NCBI RefSeq assembly: GCF_036014195.1
Contig: NZ_CP107918.1
Coordinates: 5,828,001 to 5,892,000 of the forward strand
Length of the DNA: 64,000 bases
Direction of reading: 5' to 3'
From: Streptomyces sp. NBC_00442
GTDB taxonomy: Bacteria; Actinomycetota; Actinomycetes; Streptomycetales; Streptomycetaceae
In this document: piece after piece, positions 37,589 through 45,801 of the stretch
Numbering within the stretch: position 1 is the first letter of the stretch
Layout of the letters: every line of letters begins with the position of its first letter
Program-made: the position numbers and the translations under genes
The notes under the pieces: model-generated
Seen by the model: the letters and a program-made list of their open reading frames with translations, nothing else
Databases searched by the model: none
Told to the model about the DNA's origin: nothing

Positions 37589-38530
37589 GTGAGTACGATT
37601 CCCGAGATCCGCACCCTGCCCGTTCCCGACGGCCTCGAAGGCGAGCGCGTCGACGCCGCCATCTCCCGCATGTTCGGGTTTTCCCGGACCAAGGCGGCCG
37701 AGCTTGCCGCGGCGGGGAAGGTGCAGGTCGACGGCGCCGTGGTCGGCAAGTCCGAGCGGGTGCACGGCGGGGCGTGGCTGGAGGTCGAGATGCCGCAGGC
37801 GGCGGCCCCCGTGCAGATCGTCGCCGAGCCCGTCGAGGGCATGGAGATCGTCCACGACGACGACGACATCGTCGTGATCATGAAGCCGGTGGGCGTCGCC
37901 GCCCACCCGAGCCCCGGCTGGACCGGTACCACCGTCATCGGCGGCCTCGCCGCGGCCGGCTACCGCATCTCCACCTCCGGCGCCGCCGAGCGCCAGGGCA
38001 TCGTGCACCGCCTCGACGTCGGCACCTCGGGCCTCATGGTCGTCGCCAAGTCCGAGCGCGCCTACACCTCGCTCAAGCAGCAGTTCCGCGAGCGCGTGGT
38101 CGACAAGCGCTACCACGCCCTGGTCCAGGGCCACCCGGACCCGATGAGCGGCACCATCGACGCCCCGATCGGGCGCCACCCCAACCACGACTACAAGTGG
38201 GCCGTGACCGCCGAGGGCAAGGCGTCCGTCACGCACTACGACCTGATCGAGGCCTTCCGCGCCGCCTCCCTGCTCGACATCAAGCTGGAGACGGGGCGCA
38301 CCCACCAGATCCGGGTGCACATGTCGGCCCACCGCCACCCCTGCGTCGGCGACCTCACCTACGGCGCCGACCCGACGATCGCCAAGCGCCTCAAGCTGAC
38401 CCGCCAGTGGCTGCACGCGGTGCGGCTCGGCTTCGAGCACCCCTCGGACGGCCAGTGGGTCGAATTCGAGAGCGTCTACCCGGCGGACCTCCAGTACGCC
38501 CTGGACGCGATCCGCGCCGAGAGCGAATGA
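37589..38530 (+). CDS. RluA-family 23S rRNA pseudouridine synthase (RluD-like)
   Basis: A 313-residue enzyme. An S4 RNA-binding domain (about residues 13-75; [20 protein letters not shown]) is followed by the catalytic domain with [16 protein letters not shown], containing the catalytic Asp (about residue 141), and [20 protein letters not shown]. These are RluA/RluD family marks. RluD modifies helix 69 of 23S rRNA; the exact target here is inferred. The usual neighbour of lspA. The stop overlaps the ATG of the acetyltransferase (ATGA). Confidence 0.92.
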   Translation: MSTIPEIRTLPVPDGLEGERVDAAISRMFGFSRTKAAELAAAGKVQVDGAVVGKSERVHGGAWLEVEMPQAAAPVQIVAEPVEGMEIVHDDDDIVVIMKPVGVAAHPSPGWTGTTVIGGLAAAGYRISTSGAAERQGIVHRLDVGTSGLMVVAKSERAYTSLKQQFRERVVDKRYHALVQGHPDPMSGTIDAPIGRHPNHDYKWAVTAEGKASVTHYDLIEAFRAASLLDIKLETGRTHQIRVHMSAHRHPCVGDLTYGADPTIAKRLKLTRQWLHAVRLGFEHPSDGQWVEFESVYPADLQYALDAIRAESE

Positions 38531-39000
38531 CCGCGTTCACCGTCCGCGTCGCCGAGGGACCGGCCGACCGCGAGGCCTGCTTCGCGGTGCGCCGCGCCGT
38601 CTTCGTCGTCGAGCAGCAGGTCCCCGAGGACGTGGAGTACGACGCCTACGACGCGACGGCGCTGCACGTGCTGGCCGTCGGAGCGGACGGGCCGCTGGGC
38701 ACCGGCCGCCTCCTGTACGGCCCGCGGGCGCTCGCCAGGACCGGCTCGGCGCAGGTCGGCTCGCTCGGCCGGCTCGCGGTCACCGGGGCGGCCCGGGGGC
38801 TCGGCGTCGGCGCCGCCCTGGTGCGCGCCATCGAGGCGGCCGCCGCCGAGCGCGGCCTGAGCGCGGTCGACCTGCACGCGCAGACCCATGCGCTGGGCTT
38901 CTACGAGCGGCTCGGGTACGAGGCGTACGGCCCGGAGTTCCCCGACGCGGGGATCGAGCACCGGGCGATGCGGCGGACCCTGGCCCAGCGCTCCGCCTGA
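38527..39000 (+). CDS. GNAT family N-acetyltransferase
   Basis: A 157-residue acetyl-CoA-dependent acetyltransferase of the ElaA-like type. The N-terminal [20 protein letters not shown] region and the acetyl-CoA loop [20 protein letters not shown] (about residues 84-103, R/Q-x-x-G-x-G/A pattern) are visible, followed by [17 protein letters not shown]. The ATG at 38527 overlaps the upstream stop, so the two genes are probably co-transcribed. The substrate is unknown. Confidence 0.93.
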   Translation: MTAFTVRVAEGPADREACFAVRRAVFVVEQQVPEDVEYDAYDATALHVLAVGADGPLGTGRLLYGPRALARTGSAQVGSLGRLAVTGAARGLGVGAALVRAIEAAAAERGLSAVDLHAQTHALGFYERLGYEAYGPEFPDAGIEHRAMRRTLAQRSA

Positions 39001-39100
39001 GCCCTTTGCGCCCCGATGGGCGGTTCGGCCCGGTTGCGTGGCACGCTTGAGGCCTTGATCGTCAAGGCCGTCCAGGCCCGCACCGCCCGGAGGGCATCCC

Positions 39101-40687
39101 GTGGACCAGCTCGCCCTACTGCTCGTGCTCCTTCTCGGCGCGGTGGTGACGGTCCCCCTGGGCGAGCGCCTGGGGCTGCCCGCCCCGGTACTCATGACGC
39201 TCGGCGGGATCGCCATGGCGCTCCTGCCGTTCGTGCCGAACGTGGAGATCGAGCCCGAGTTCATCCTGCCGCTCGTGCTGCCGCCGCTGCTCTACGCGTC
39301 CGTACAGCGCACGTCCTGGCGGCAGTTCACCGCCAACCTCCGGCCGATCTTCCTGCTCGCCGTCGCGCTCGTCTTCGTGACCACGGCGGCCGTCGCGGCC
39401 GTCGCCAGTTCCATCGTGCCCGGCCTGCCGATCGCCGCCGCCGTCGCGCTCGGCGCGCTCGTGGCGCCGCCCGACCCGGTCGCCGCGACCGCGGTGGCGG
39501 GCTCGCTCGGGCTTCCGCGCCGCCTGGTGTCGATCCTGGAGGGCGAGGGCCTGTTCAACGACGTCACCGCGATCGTGCTGTACCACGTGGCGATCACGGC
39601 GGCCGTGAGCGGGAGCTTCTCCTGGGCGTCGGCCGCCGGCAAGCTCGTGCTGTCCGCCGTGGTCGCCGTCGTCGTGGGCCTCGCGCTCGGCTGGCTCGCC
39701 AACAAGCTGATGGGGCTGCTCGGCGACCCCACCCTGCAGATCGGTCTCACCCTCCTCGTCCCGTTCGTCGGCTACGTCCTGGCCGAGGAGTTCGGCGGCT
39801 CGGGCGTCCTCGCCGTCCTGACGGTGGCGCTGTTCCTCGCCGAGCACACGATGGACGCCGACGACGTGCAGGGCCGGCTCGCCGGGGCCACGTTCTGGCA
39901 GATCGTCGACACCCTGGTGACCGGCGTGGCCTTCGGCCTCATCGGGCTCGAACTCCACAACGTGTTCGGCACCGCGACCGGCAACGCGTCGCACATGTTC
40001 GGCTGGGCGGCGGCCGTGGTCGGCGTGGTCGTGGGCGTACGGCTGCTGTGGCTGCTCCCGGCGACCTGGCTCGCCAAACGGCTGCACACCAAACGCGACT
40101 ACGACGAGGAGATCCCCACCTCGTGGCGGGAGACCATCGTCATGTGGTGGGCCGGGATGCGGGGCGTGGCCTCGGTGGCCCTGGCCCTCGCCATCCCGCT
40201 GAAGACCGAGGACGGCGCGCCCTTCCCCGGCCGGGACGAGATCATCTTCATCGCCTTCGCCGTGATCATGACCACCCTGGTCTTCCAGGGCCTCACCCTG
40301 CCCTGGCTGGTCAAACGGCTGGGCGTACGCGCGGACACGGATGCCGAGCGCGTCCTGGAGCGGGACCTCGCGATCCGCGCGGCGAAGGCCGCCAAGCGGC
40401 GTCTGAAGGAGATCCAGGACGTCGAGGAGCTGCCGGAGGAGGTCATGGAGCAGCTGCACCGCAGGGCGTACGACGTCGGTGCGAGGATCAGCCCCGACAT
40501 GGTCGACGAGGAGCGGCGCGCGTCCTACGCGAAGCGGGTCGAGCGGATCCGGGCCGTGCAGCGCATCCAGCGCGAGATGATGTCCGCCGCCCGGCACGAG
40601 GTGCTGTCCGCCCGCAACGAGCCGGGCGCGGACCCGGAGATCGTCGACCGGGTGCTGCGCCAGCTGGACGTACGCAGCCTGCGGTGA
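39101..40687 (+). CDS. Na+/H+ antiporter, CPA1 (NhaP-like) family
   Basis: A 528-residue protein with about 12 membrane segments through residue 415 and a cytoplasmic C-terminal helical tail. The transport core motifs are LVAPPDPVAATAVAGSLGLP (about 124-143), EGEGLFNDVTAIVLYHVA with the conserved ND pair (about 150-167) and WWAGMRGVASVALALAIP (about 347-364). These mark CPA1 exchangers. GTG at 39101 follows GGAGGGC. It probably exports Na+ or K+ in exchange for protons. Confidence 0.93.
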   Translation: MDQLALLLVLLLGAVVTVPLGERLGLPAPVLMTLGGIAMALLPFVPNVEIEPEFILPLVLPPLLYASVQRTSWRQFTANLRPIFLLAVALVFVTTAAVAAVASSIVPGLPIAAAVALGALVAPPDPVAATAVAGSLGLPRRLVSILEGEGLFNDVTAIVLYHVAITAAVSGSFSWASAAGKLVLSAVVAVVVGLALGWLANKLMGLLGDPTLQIGLTLLVPFVGYVLAEEFGGSGVLAVLTVALFLAEHTMDADDVQGRLAGATFWQIVDTLVTGVAFGLIGLELHNVFGTATGNASHMFGWAAAVVGVVVGVRLLWLLPATWLAKRLHTKRDYDEEIPTSWRETIVMWWAGMRGVASVALALAIPLKTEDGAPFPGRDEIIFIAFAVIMTTLVFQGLTLPWLVKRLGVRADTDAERVLERDLAIRAAKAAKRRLKEIQDVEELPEEVMEQLHRRAYDVGARISPDMVDEERRASYAKRVERIRAVQRIQREMMSAARHEVLSARNEPGADPEIVDRVLRQLDVRSLR

Positions 40688-40709
40688 CCCGGGGCCCCGG
40701 GGCCCCGGG
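40688..40709. terminator. Palindromic terminator between convergent genes
   Basis: A 22-nt perfect palindrome of G and C, only one base past the antiporter stop and 9 nt before the MscS stop (on the other strand). It can serve both convergent transcripts. Confidence 0.6.
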
Positions 40710-40717
40710 CACGCGCT

Positions 40718-41794
40718 CTACGGGCGGCCGTCCTCGATCGCCGGCCGGGTGAGGGGAGTCGGCGGCCGGGCCTCGGTGGTGATCCTCGGCAGCGCGGACG
40801 GATACTCCTCGTACAGCCAGGCCACCATCTGCTCGCGGACCGTGACGCGGACCGTCCAGATGTCGTCCGCGTCCTTCGCGGTCACCACGGCCCGCACCTC
40901 GATGGTGGACGGCGTGGTGTCGGTGACGGCCAGGGAGAAGGCCCGGCCGTCCCAGGCGGGGCACTCCTTGAGGATCAGGGCGAGCCGCTCGCGCATCAGG
41001 GGCAGCGGCGCCGAGTGGTCCAGGTGGAAGAAGACGGTGCCGGTCATCTGGACGCCGCCGCGCGACCAGTTCTGGAACGGCTTGCTGGTGAAGTACGACA
41101 CCGGCATGGTCAGGCGGCGCTCGTCCCAGGTGCGCACCGCGAGAAAGGTCAGCGTGATCTCCTCGACCACGCCCCACTCGCCGTCGACCACCACCGTGTC
41201 GCCGAGCCGCACCATGTCGCCGAAGGCGATCTGAAGGCCGGCGAAGAGGTTGCCGAGGGTGGACTGGGCGGCGACACCGGCGACGATGCCCACGATGCCG
41301 GCCGAGGCGAGCAGGGAGGCGCCCGCCGCCCGCATCGCCGGGAAGGTGAGCAGCATCGCCGCGATCGCCACCACGATGACGATCGCGCTGACCACCCGCT
41401 GGATGAGCGTGACCTGGGTGCGGACCCGGCGGACCCGGGCGGGATCGCGCGTCGAGGCGGCGTAACGCGTGTACGAGGACTCCACGACCGCCGTGGCGAT
41501 CCGCACCACGAGCCAGGAACTGGCGCCGATCAGGACCAGTGTCAGGAACTGGCCGAGGCCGGCGTCGTGTTCCTGCACCGGCTTCCACTTGATCTCGTCG
41601 TAGGAGCCGCGCAGGATCGCGGTGAGCATGACGAGGTTGAGCGGTATGCGGCAGCGGCGCAGCAGTCCCCACAGCGGGGTCTCGCGGTCCCGGGCGTCGG
41701 CCCGGCGCAGCAGTCGGTCGGCGAGCCATCCCACAACGAGCGCGAGGACGACCGAGCCGCCGATGACGATCAACGGACGCAGTACGTTCTCCAT
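40718..41794 (-). CDS. MscS-family mechanosensitive channel
   Basis: A 358-residue membrane protein. Four or five N-terminal membrane segments end in the pore-lining helix ASLLASAGIVGIVAGVAAQS (about residues 183-202), then the MscS beta domain (GNLFAGLQIAFGDMVRLGDTVVV, EWGVVEEITLTFLAVRTWDE). It opens under membrane tension to release solutes. ATG 41794 is preferred to the longer frame, which runs antisense into the hydrolase. It diverges from the hydrolase gene with only 30 nt between the two starts, and converges on the antiporter. Confidence 0.93.
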   Translation of the reverse strand: MENVLRPLIVIGGSVVLALVVGWLADRLLRRADARDRETPLWGLLRRCRIPLNLVMLTAILRGSYDEIKWKPVQEHDAGLGQFLTLVLIGASSWLVVRIATAVVESSYTRYAASTRDPARVRRVRTQVTLIQRVVSAIVIVVAIAAMLLTFPAMRAAGASLLASAGIVGIVAGVAAQSTLGNLFAGLQIAFGDMVRLGDTVVVDGEWGVVEEITLTFLAVRTWDERRLTMPVSYFTSKPFQNWSRGGVQMTGTVFFHLDHSAPLPLMRERLALILKECPAWDGRAFSLAVTDTTPSTIEVRAVVTAKDADDIWTVRVTVREQMVAWLYEEYPSALPRITTEARPPTPLTRPAIEDGRP

Positions 41795-41824
41795 GCCCTC
41801 GACCGTAACTGGCACGATGGCCTC

Positions 41825-42397
41825 ATGAACATCATGCTTTTCCATTCGGTCTACGGTCTGCGGCCCGCCGTACAGGAGGCGGCCGAGCGGCTGCGGGCCG
41901 CCGGCCACGAGGTGCACGTCCCCGACCTGTACGAAGGACGCACCGCTGAGACCGTCGAGGAGGGCGCGGGGCTCAAGGACGAGATCGGCAAGGAGGAGCT
42001 CCTGAAACGAGCCATTCTGGCCGCGGCGCCCTACTCGGAGCGCGGACTCGTCTACGCGGGGTTCTCGCTCGGCGGGTCCATCGCCCAGACCCTGGCTCTC
42101 GGCGACGACAAGGCCCGCGGTCTGCTGCTGCTCCACGGCACCTCGGACATGGCGGAGAACACGGCCGTGGACGAGCTGCCCGTCCAGCTGCACGTCGCCG
42201 ACCCCGACCCGTTCGAGTCGGCGGACTGGCTCAACTCCTGGTACCTGCAGATGCGGCGGGCCGGGGCCGACGTGGAGATCTACCGCTACCCGGGCGCGGG
42301 CCACCTCTACACCGACCCGCGGCTGCCGGACTACGACGAGGCGTCCGCGGAGCAGACCTGGCGCACCGCGCTCGGCTTCCTCGACAGCCTGGCATAG
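41825..42397 (+). CDS. Dienelactone hydrolase family protein
   Basis: A 190-residue alpha/beta hydrolase. The start MNIMLFHSVYGLRPAVQEAA and VHVPDLYEGRTAE fit the family. The nucleophile elbow is AGFSLGGSIAQ (Ser about residue 81). A late His lies in YPGAGHLYTDP, and the acid in LHVADPDPFES. No strong ribosome binding site is seen before ATG 41825, and the upstream spacer is 30 nt, so it may be read from a leaderless mRNA. Confidence 0.9.
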   Translation: MNIMLFHSVYGLRPAVQEAAERLRAAGHEVHVPDLYEGRTAETVEEGAGLKDEIGKEELLKRAILAAAPYSERGLVYAGFSLGGSIAQTLALGDDKARGLLLLHGTSDMAENTAVDELPVQLHVADPDPFESADWLNSWYLQMRRAGADVEIYRYPGAGHLYTDPRLPDYDEASAEQTWRTALGFLDSLA

Positions 42398-42409
42398 CCG
42401 CGAAGAAGC

Positions 42410-42451
42410 CGAACGGGCCGTGCGGACCCGGAGGTTCGCACGGCCCGTTCG
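42410..42451. terminator. Long terminator hairpin after the hydrolase gene
   Basis: Arms 42410-42424 and 42437-42451 pair perfectly (15 bp), and the inner bases extend this to about 19 bp around a CGGA loop. It lies 12 nt after the stop at 42397. Confidence 0.85.
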
Positions 42452-42456
42452 TCGTG

Positions 42457-42521
42457 GCCGCCGGAAACAGCCGCCGGAAACAGCCGCCGGAGACGGCCGC
42501 CGGAAACAGCCGCCGGAGACG
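42457..42521. repeat. 13-bp tandem repeat, five copies
   Basis: The unit is GCCGCCGGAAACA or GCCGCCGGAGACG. Copies lie at 42457, 42470, 42483, 42496 and 42509, then a degenerate start at 42522. The array ends 10 nt before the stop codon of the DsbA-like gene. Confidence 0.9.
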
Positions 42522-42531
42522 GCCGCCCGGA

Positions 42532-43344
42532 TCAGCCCTTGAGGGCCTTGTCGAGGGCCGCGGTGTACGTCGCCGCGTCCATCGGGGCGTTGTCCGACTG
42601 GCCGTCGGTGATCTTCTTGCCGTCCATCTTCAGCGTCGGCGTGCCCTGGACGCCGCTGCTGTTGAACTTGTCCGACATGGTCAGCGCCCACTTGTCGTAG
42701 GTGCCGTCCTTCACGGACTTCTGGAAGGCCGCGTTGCCCTTGAGGGCCGGGACGGTGTCCGCGATCTCGATCAGGTAGTCGCGGCTCTTGAACTTGTCCT
42801 CGGTCTCCTCGGGGTGGTACTTCGCCGAGTAGAGCGCCGACTTGTAGTCGAGGAACGCCTCGGGGCTGACGTTCAGCGCGGCGCCGAGGGCGCTCAGGGC
42901 GGTCTTGGAGCCGGTACCGGGGCTGCCGTTGTCGATGAACGTGGCGCCGAAGAACTGGATCTTGTACTTGCCCGCGTCGACGTCCTTCTTGACCGTCGGG
43001 CCGACGGTCTGCTCGAACTGCGAGCAGATCGGGCAGCGCGGGTCCTCGTACATCTGCAGGGTCTTCTTGGCGTCCGCCTTGCCGATGACGACGGTCGTGC
43101 CGTCGCTGCCCGTGGTGTTGGCGGGCTTCACCAGCGTCTTGTCCTTGGCGGCCGTCCACGCGGAGGGCTTCATGGCCTCCTTGATCAGGTAGCCGGCGCC
43201 ACCCACGACGGCGAGGGCGGCGACGACGGACACGGCCACGATGACCTGGCGGCGGGTCTTCGCCTTCTTCGCCTCGCGCTCGCGCTCCGCTCGCAACCGA
43301 TCGCGGGCGGCAGCCTTGTTGGCCTGGCTGTTGCGGGAACTCAT
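42532..43344 (-). CDS. DsbA-family membrane-anchored thioredoxin-like protein
   Basis: A 270-residue protein. A basic cytoplasmic N-terminus and one membrane segment (about residues 33-53) anchor an extracellular DsbA-like domain. The redox site is DPRCPICSQF (Cys104, Cys107), and the cis-Pro loop is GVQGTPTLKM. It probably oxidises or isomerises disulfides outside the cell. ATG 43344 is chosen because the basic MSSRNSQANKAAARDRLRAE start precedes the membrane segment; a longer frame starts at 43566. It lies 52 nt after a leftward membrane-protein gene, perhaps an operon. Confidence 0.9.
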   Translation of the reverse strand: MSSRNSQANKAAARDRLRAEREREAKKAKTRRQVIVAVSVVAALAVVGGAGYLIKEAMKPSAWTAAKDKTLVKPANTTGSDGTTVVIGKADAKKTLQMYEDPRCPICSQFEQTVGPTVKKDVDAGKYKIQFFGATFIDNGSPGTGSKTALSALGAALNVSPEAFLDYKSALYSAKYHPEETEDKFKSRDYLIEIADTVPALKGNAAFQKSVKDGTYDKWALTMSDKFNSSGVQGTPTLKMDGKKITDGQSDNAPMDAATYTAALDKALKG

Positions 43345-43396
43345 GATGTTTCTCTCCGGATGGCAGGGGGGAATTCGGGGGACTGCGGTGCTGCGC

Positions 43397-44089
43397 TCAG
43401 ACCAGGCCGAGCGACGGGCAGGGCGGTCCCCTTCGTGCCACGGAGTGCACCAGGAGGCGGGTGCGCGAGGGGCCGGGCCCGTGGTGCGCCGAACGCGCGG
43501 GCCCCCGGACGCCGTCGTCGGCGGCGCGCACCACGGCGACCGCCACGAGCAGCGGGCGGAAGGCACGGGCGCCGGCCGCGCGCAGCAGCCGGGCCAGGGC
43601 CGCCTCGCCGCGCCGCAGCCACAGGGCGGCGAGCAGCCCGACGCTCAGATGCGCCGCGAGCAGGAGCCAGGGCACGGCAGGACCGGGATGGGTGAGCAGC
43701 GCGGCCGCGTTCGCCGGGGCGGGTACCGCCCCGAGGGTGCCACCGCCGCACAGCACGTCGACGCCCACCGCGCGCAGGGCGCCAGCGACGGGGCCGCCGG
43801 CCGGGCCGTAACAGACGTGCTGGCCGGTGGTGAACACGGTGTCGGCGGCCAGTTCGAGCGGGACCAGCGTGCCCGCGATCGCCCCGAACCCGCGCTCGCG
43901 GCCGGCCAGGGCGTACGCGATGACGAACACCGTGCCGGCCGCGCCGGCCACCAGCGACAGCGGCAGCGCGACTCGGGAGAGCAGCACGTGGGACGCGGCG
44001 GAGAGCGTCACGACGAGCGCCGTGAAAAGCGCCGCGCGTGCCGCTCTGAGCTGCGTCCCGGATATGTCCATCGCGGGTGAGTGTGCCAT
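43397..44089 (-). CDS. Integral membrane protein of unknown function
   Basis: A 230-residue protein with about five hydrophobic segments (about residues 18-40, 43-65, 70-88, 130-150, 155-170) and a Pro/Arg/His-rich C-terminal tail. Two cysteines (GQHVCYGPAG and VDVLCGGGTL, about residues 95 and 115) lie in a putative extracellular loop, which is noteworthy beside a DsbA-like gene. No family is recognised. ATG 44089 is chosen over the longer frame, whose upstream residues are antisense-like; ATG 44071 is an alternative. Confidence 0.7.
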   Translation of the reverse strand: MAHSPAMDISGTQLRAARAALFTALVVTLSAASHVLLSRVALPLSLVAGAAGTVFVIAYALAGRERGFGAIAGTLVPLELAADTVFTTGQHVCYGPAGGPVAGALRAVGVDVLCGGGTLGAVPAPANAAALLTHPGPAVPWLLLAAHLSVGLLAALWLRRGEAALARLLRAAGARAFRPLLVAVAVVRAADDGVRGPARSAHHGPGPSRTRLLVHSVARRGPPCPSLGLV

Positions 44090-44232
44090 GCCGTGCCGTA
44101 TGCCGTGCCTAAGAGTTCGGTGAGAGCGGCGGACCCGGCGGATCGCGGCCGTCACGACCCGCCCGCCCGGCCCGCCGGACACCCCCGCCGGCCCCGCCCT
44201 ACGGGCGGACGACGCCACGGTGACGACACTCC

Positions 44233-45561
44233 CTAGAGGCCCGGGATCCGCCCGTTGCGGAACAGGTCGACGAAGATCTGGTGATCCGCCCGCGCCCGCG
44301 CCCCGTAGGCGTGCGCGAACTCGACGAGCAGGTCCGCGAAGCCCTCCTCGTCGGCGGCGATCGCCGCGTCGATGGCGCGCTCCGTGGAGAACGGCACCAG
44401 CTCGGAGTGGCCGCTCTCGTCGTCCGCCGCCGCGTGCATCGTGGCCGTGGCCCGGCCGAGGTCGGCGACGACCGCCGCGATCTCGGCCGGGTCGTCGATG
44501 TCCGACCAGTCCAGGTCCACCGCGTACGGCGAGACCTCGGCGACCAGCTGGCCCGCGCCGTCCAGCTCGGTCCAGCCGAGCCACGGGTCGGCCGCGGCCT
44601 GGAGCGCCCGCTGCGAGATCACCGTGCGGTGCCCCTCGTGCTGGAAGTAGCCGCGCACCGCCGGGTCCGTGATGTGCCGCGAGACGGCCGGGGTCTGCGC
44701 CTGCTTGATGTAGATCACCACGTCGTTCTCCAGGGCGTCGCTGTGCCCTTCGAGCAGGATGTTGTACGAGGGCAGACCGGCCGAGCCGATCCCGATGCCG
44801 CGCCGCCCGACCACGTCCTTGACGCGGTAGGAGTCGGGGCGCACCAGGCTCTCCTCGGGCAGCGTCTCCAGATAGCCGTCGAAGGCCGCGAGCACCTTGT
44901 ACCGGGTCGCCGCGTCCAGCTCGATCGAGCCGTCGTCCTCGGTGAACCGGCGCTCGTGCTCCCGGATCTCGGTCATCGAGTCGAGCAGCGCGAACCGGGT
45001 CCGTGCGCGGGCGTCGCGCAACGCGCCCAGCAGCGGGCCCTCGGCCGTGTCCAGGGTGAAGGGCGGGACCTCGTCCTCCTTGGCACCCGAGGCGAGCGCG
45101 CGGACCCGCTCGCGGTAGGCGGCCGCGCAGGTGCGCACCAGGGAGGTGATCTGCTCGTCGCTGAACGCCTTGGTGTAGCCGATCAGCGCCAGCGAGGCCG
45201 CGAGCCGCTTCAGGTCCCAGGTGAAGGGGCCCACGTACGCCTCGTCGAAGTCGTTGACGTTGAAGATCAGCCGGCCGTTGGCGTCCATGTACGTGCCGAA
45301 GTTCTCGGCGTGCAGGTCGCCGTGGATCCAGACCCGGCCGGTCTGCTCGTCCAGGTAGGGACCGCCGTGCCGTTCCTTTTCCAGGTCGGAGTAGAACAGG
45401 CAGGCCGTGCCCCGGTAGAAGGCGAAGGCCGAGGCGGCCATCCTGCGGAACTTGACCTGGAAGGCGGCCGGGTCGGCGGCCAGGAGCCGGCCGAACGCCG
45501 TCTCGAAAACGGCGAGTATCTCTTCGCCGCGCGTCTGGGCGCTGGGCTGCGGGGCCGACAT
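44233..45561 (-). CDS. DUF2252 family protein (kinase-like fold)
   Basis: A 442-residue cytoplasmic protein. A phosphotransferase-like core is visible: RVWIHGDLHAENFGTYMDAN (catalytic-loop-like HGDLHxxNFG, about residues 76-95) and IFNVNDFDEAYVGPFTWDLK (DFD, about 99-118). Later segments, VVGRRGIGIGSAGLPSYNIL and VISQRALQAAADPWLGW, are typical of DUF2252. No substrate is known for the family. ATG 45561 is preceded by AGGAGG. The antisense frame through dnaE, open to 49386, is a shadow and is not part of the gene. Confidence 0.92.
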   Translation of the reverse strand: MSAPQPSAQTRGEEILAVFETAFGRLLAADPAAFQVKFRRMAASAFAFYRGTACLFYSDLEKERHGGPYLDEQTGRVWIHGDLHAENFGTYMDANGRLIFNVNDFDEAYVGPFTWDLKRLAASLALIGYTKAFSDEQITSLVRTCAAAYRERVRALASGAKEDEVPPFTLDTAEGPLLGALRDARARTRFALLDSMTEIREHERRFTEDDGSIELDAATRYKVLAAFDGYLETLPEESLVRPDSYRVKDVVGRRGIGIGSAGLPSYNILLEGHSDALENDVVIYIKQAQTPAVSRHITDPAVRGYFQHEGHRTVISQRALQAAADPWLGWTELDGAGQLVAEVSPYAVDLDWSDIDDPAEIAAVVADLGRATATMHAAADDESGHSELVPFSTERAIDAAIAADEEGFADLLVEFAHAYGARARADHQIFVDLFRNGRIPGL

Positions 45562-45801
45562 CGCTGGGTGCCTCCTGGTGCGTACTGCCTGGATCACGAT
45601 CGGAACGGGGTGGGGTGTGCTTCTTCCAACGCGCGACCGTACCGCCAAGTGCCCGCCCGTCGCCCGGTCGCCGGGCGCTCGCGGGGCACTCGCCCAGGCG
45701 CCTCGCGCGGCAGTTCCCCCTCGGCTGTCACTGGGGCGACGTAGACTCCGAGGCTGTCCCACCCGCTCCGCGAACCCCCCTCGCCGTTGGAGGCCCCACC
45801 C

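Noticed and set aside
44090..44584. N-terminal extension of the membrane protein frame upstream of ATG 44089
   Set aside because: The upstream residues are Arg/Gly-rich and overlap the end of the DUF2252 gene in another frame.
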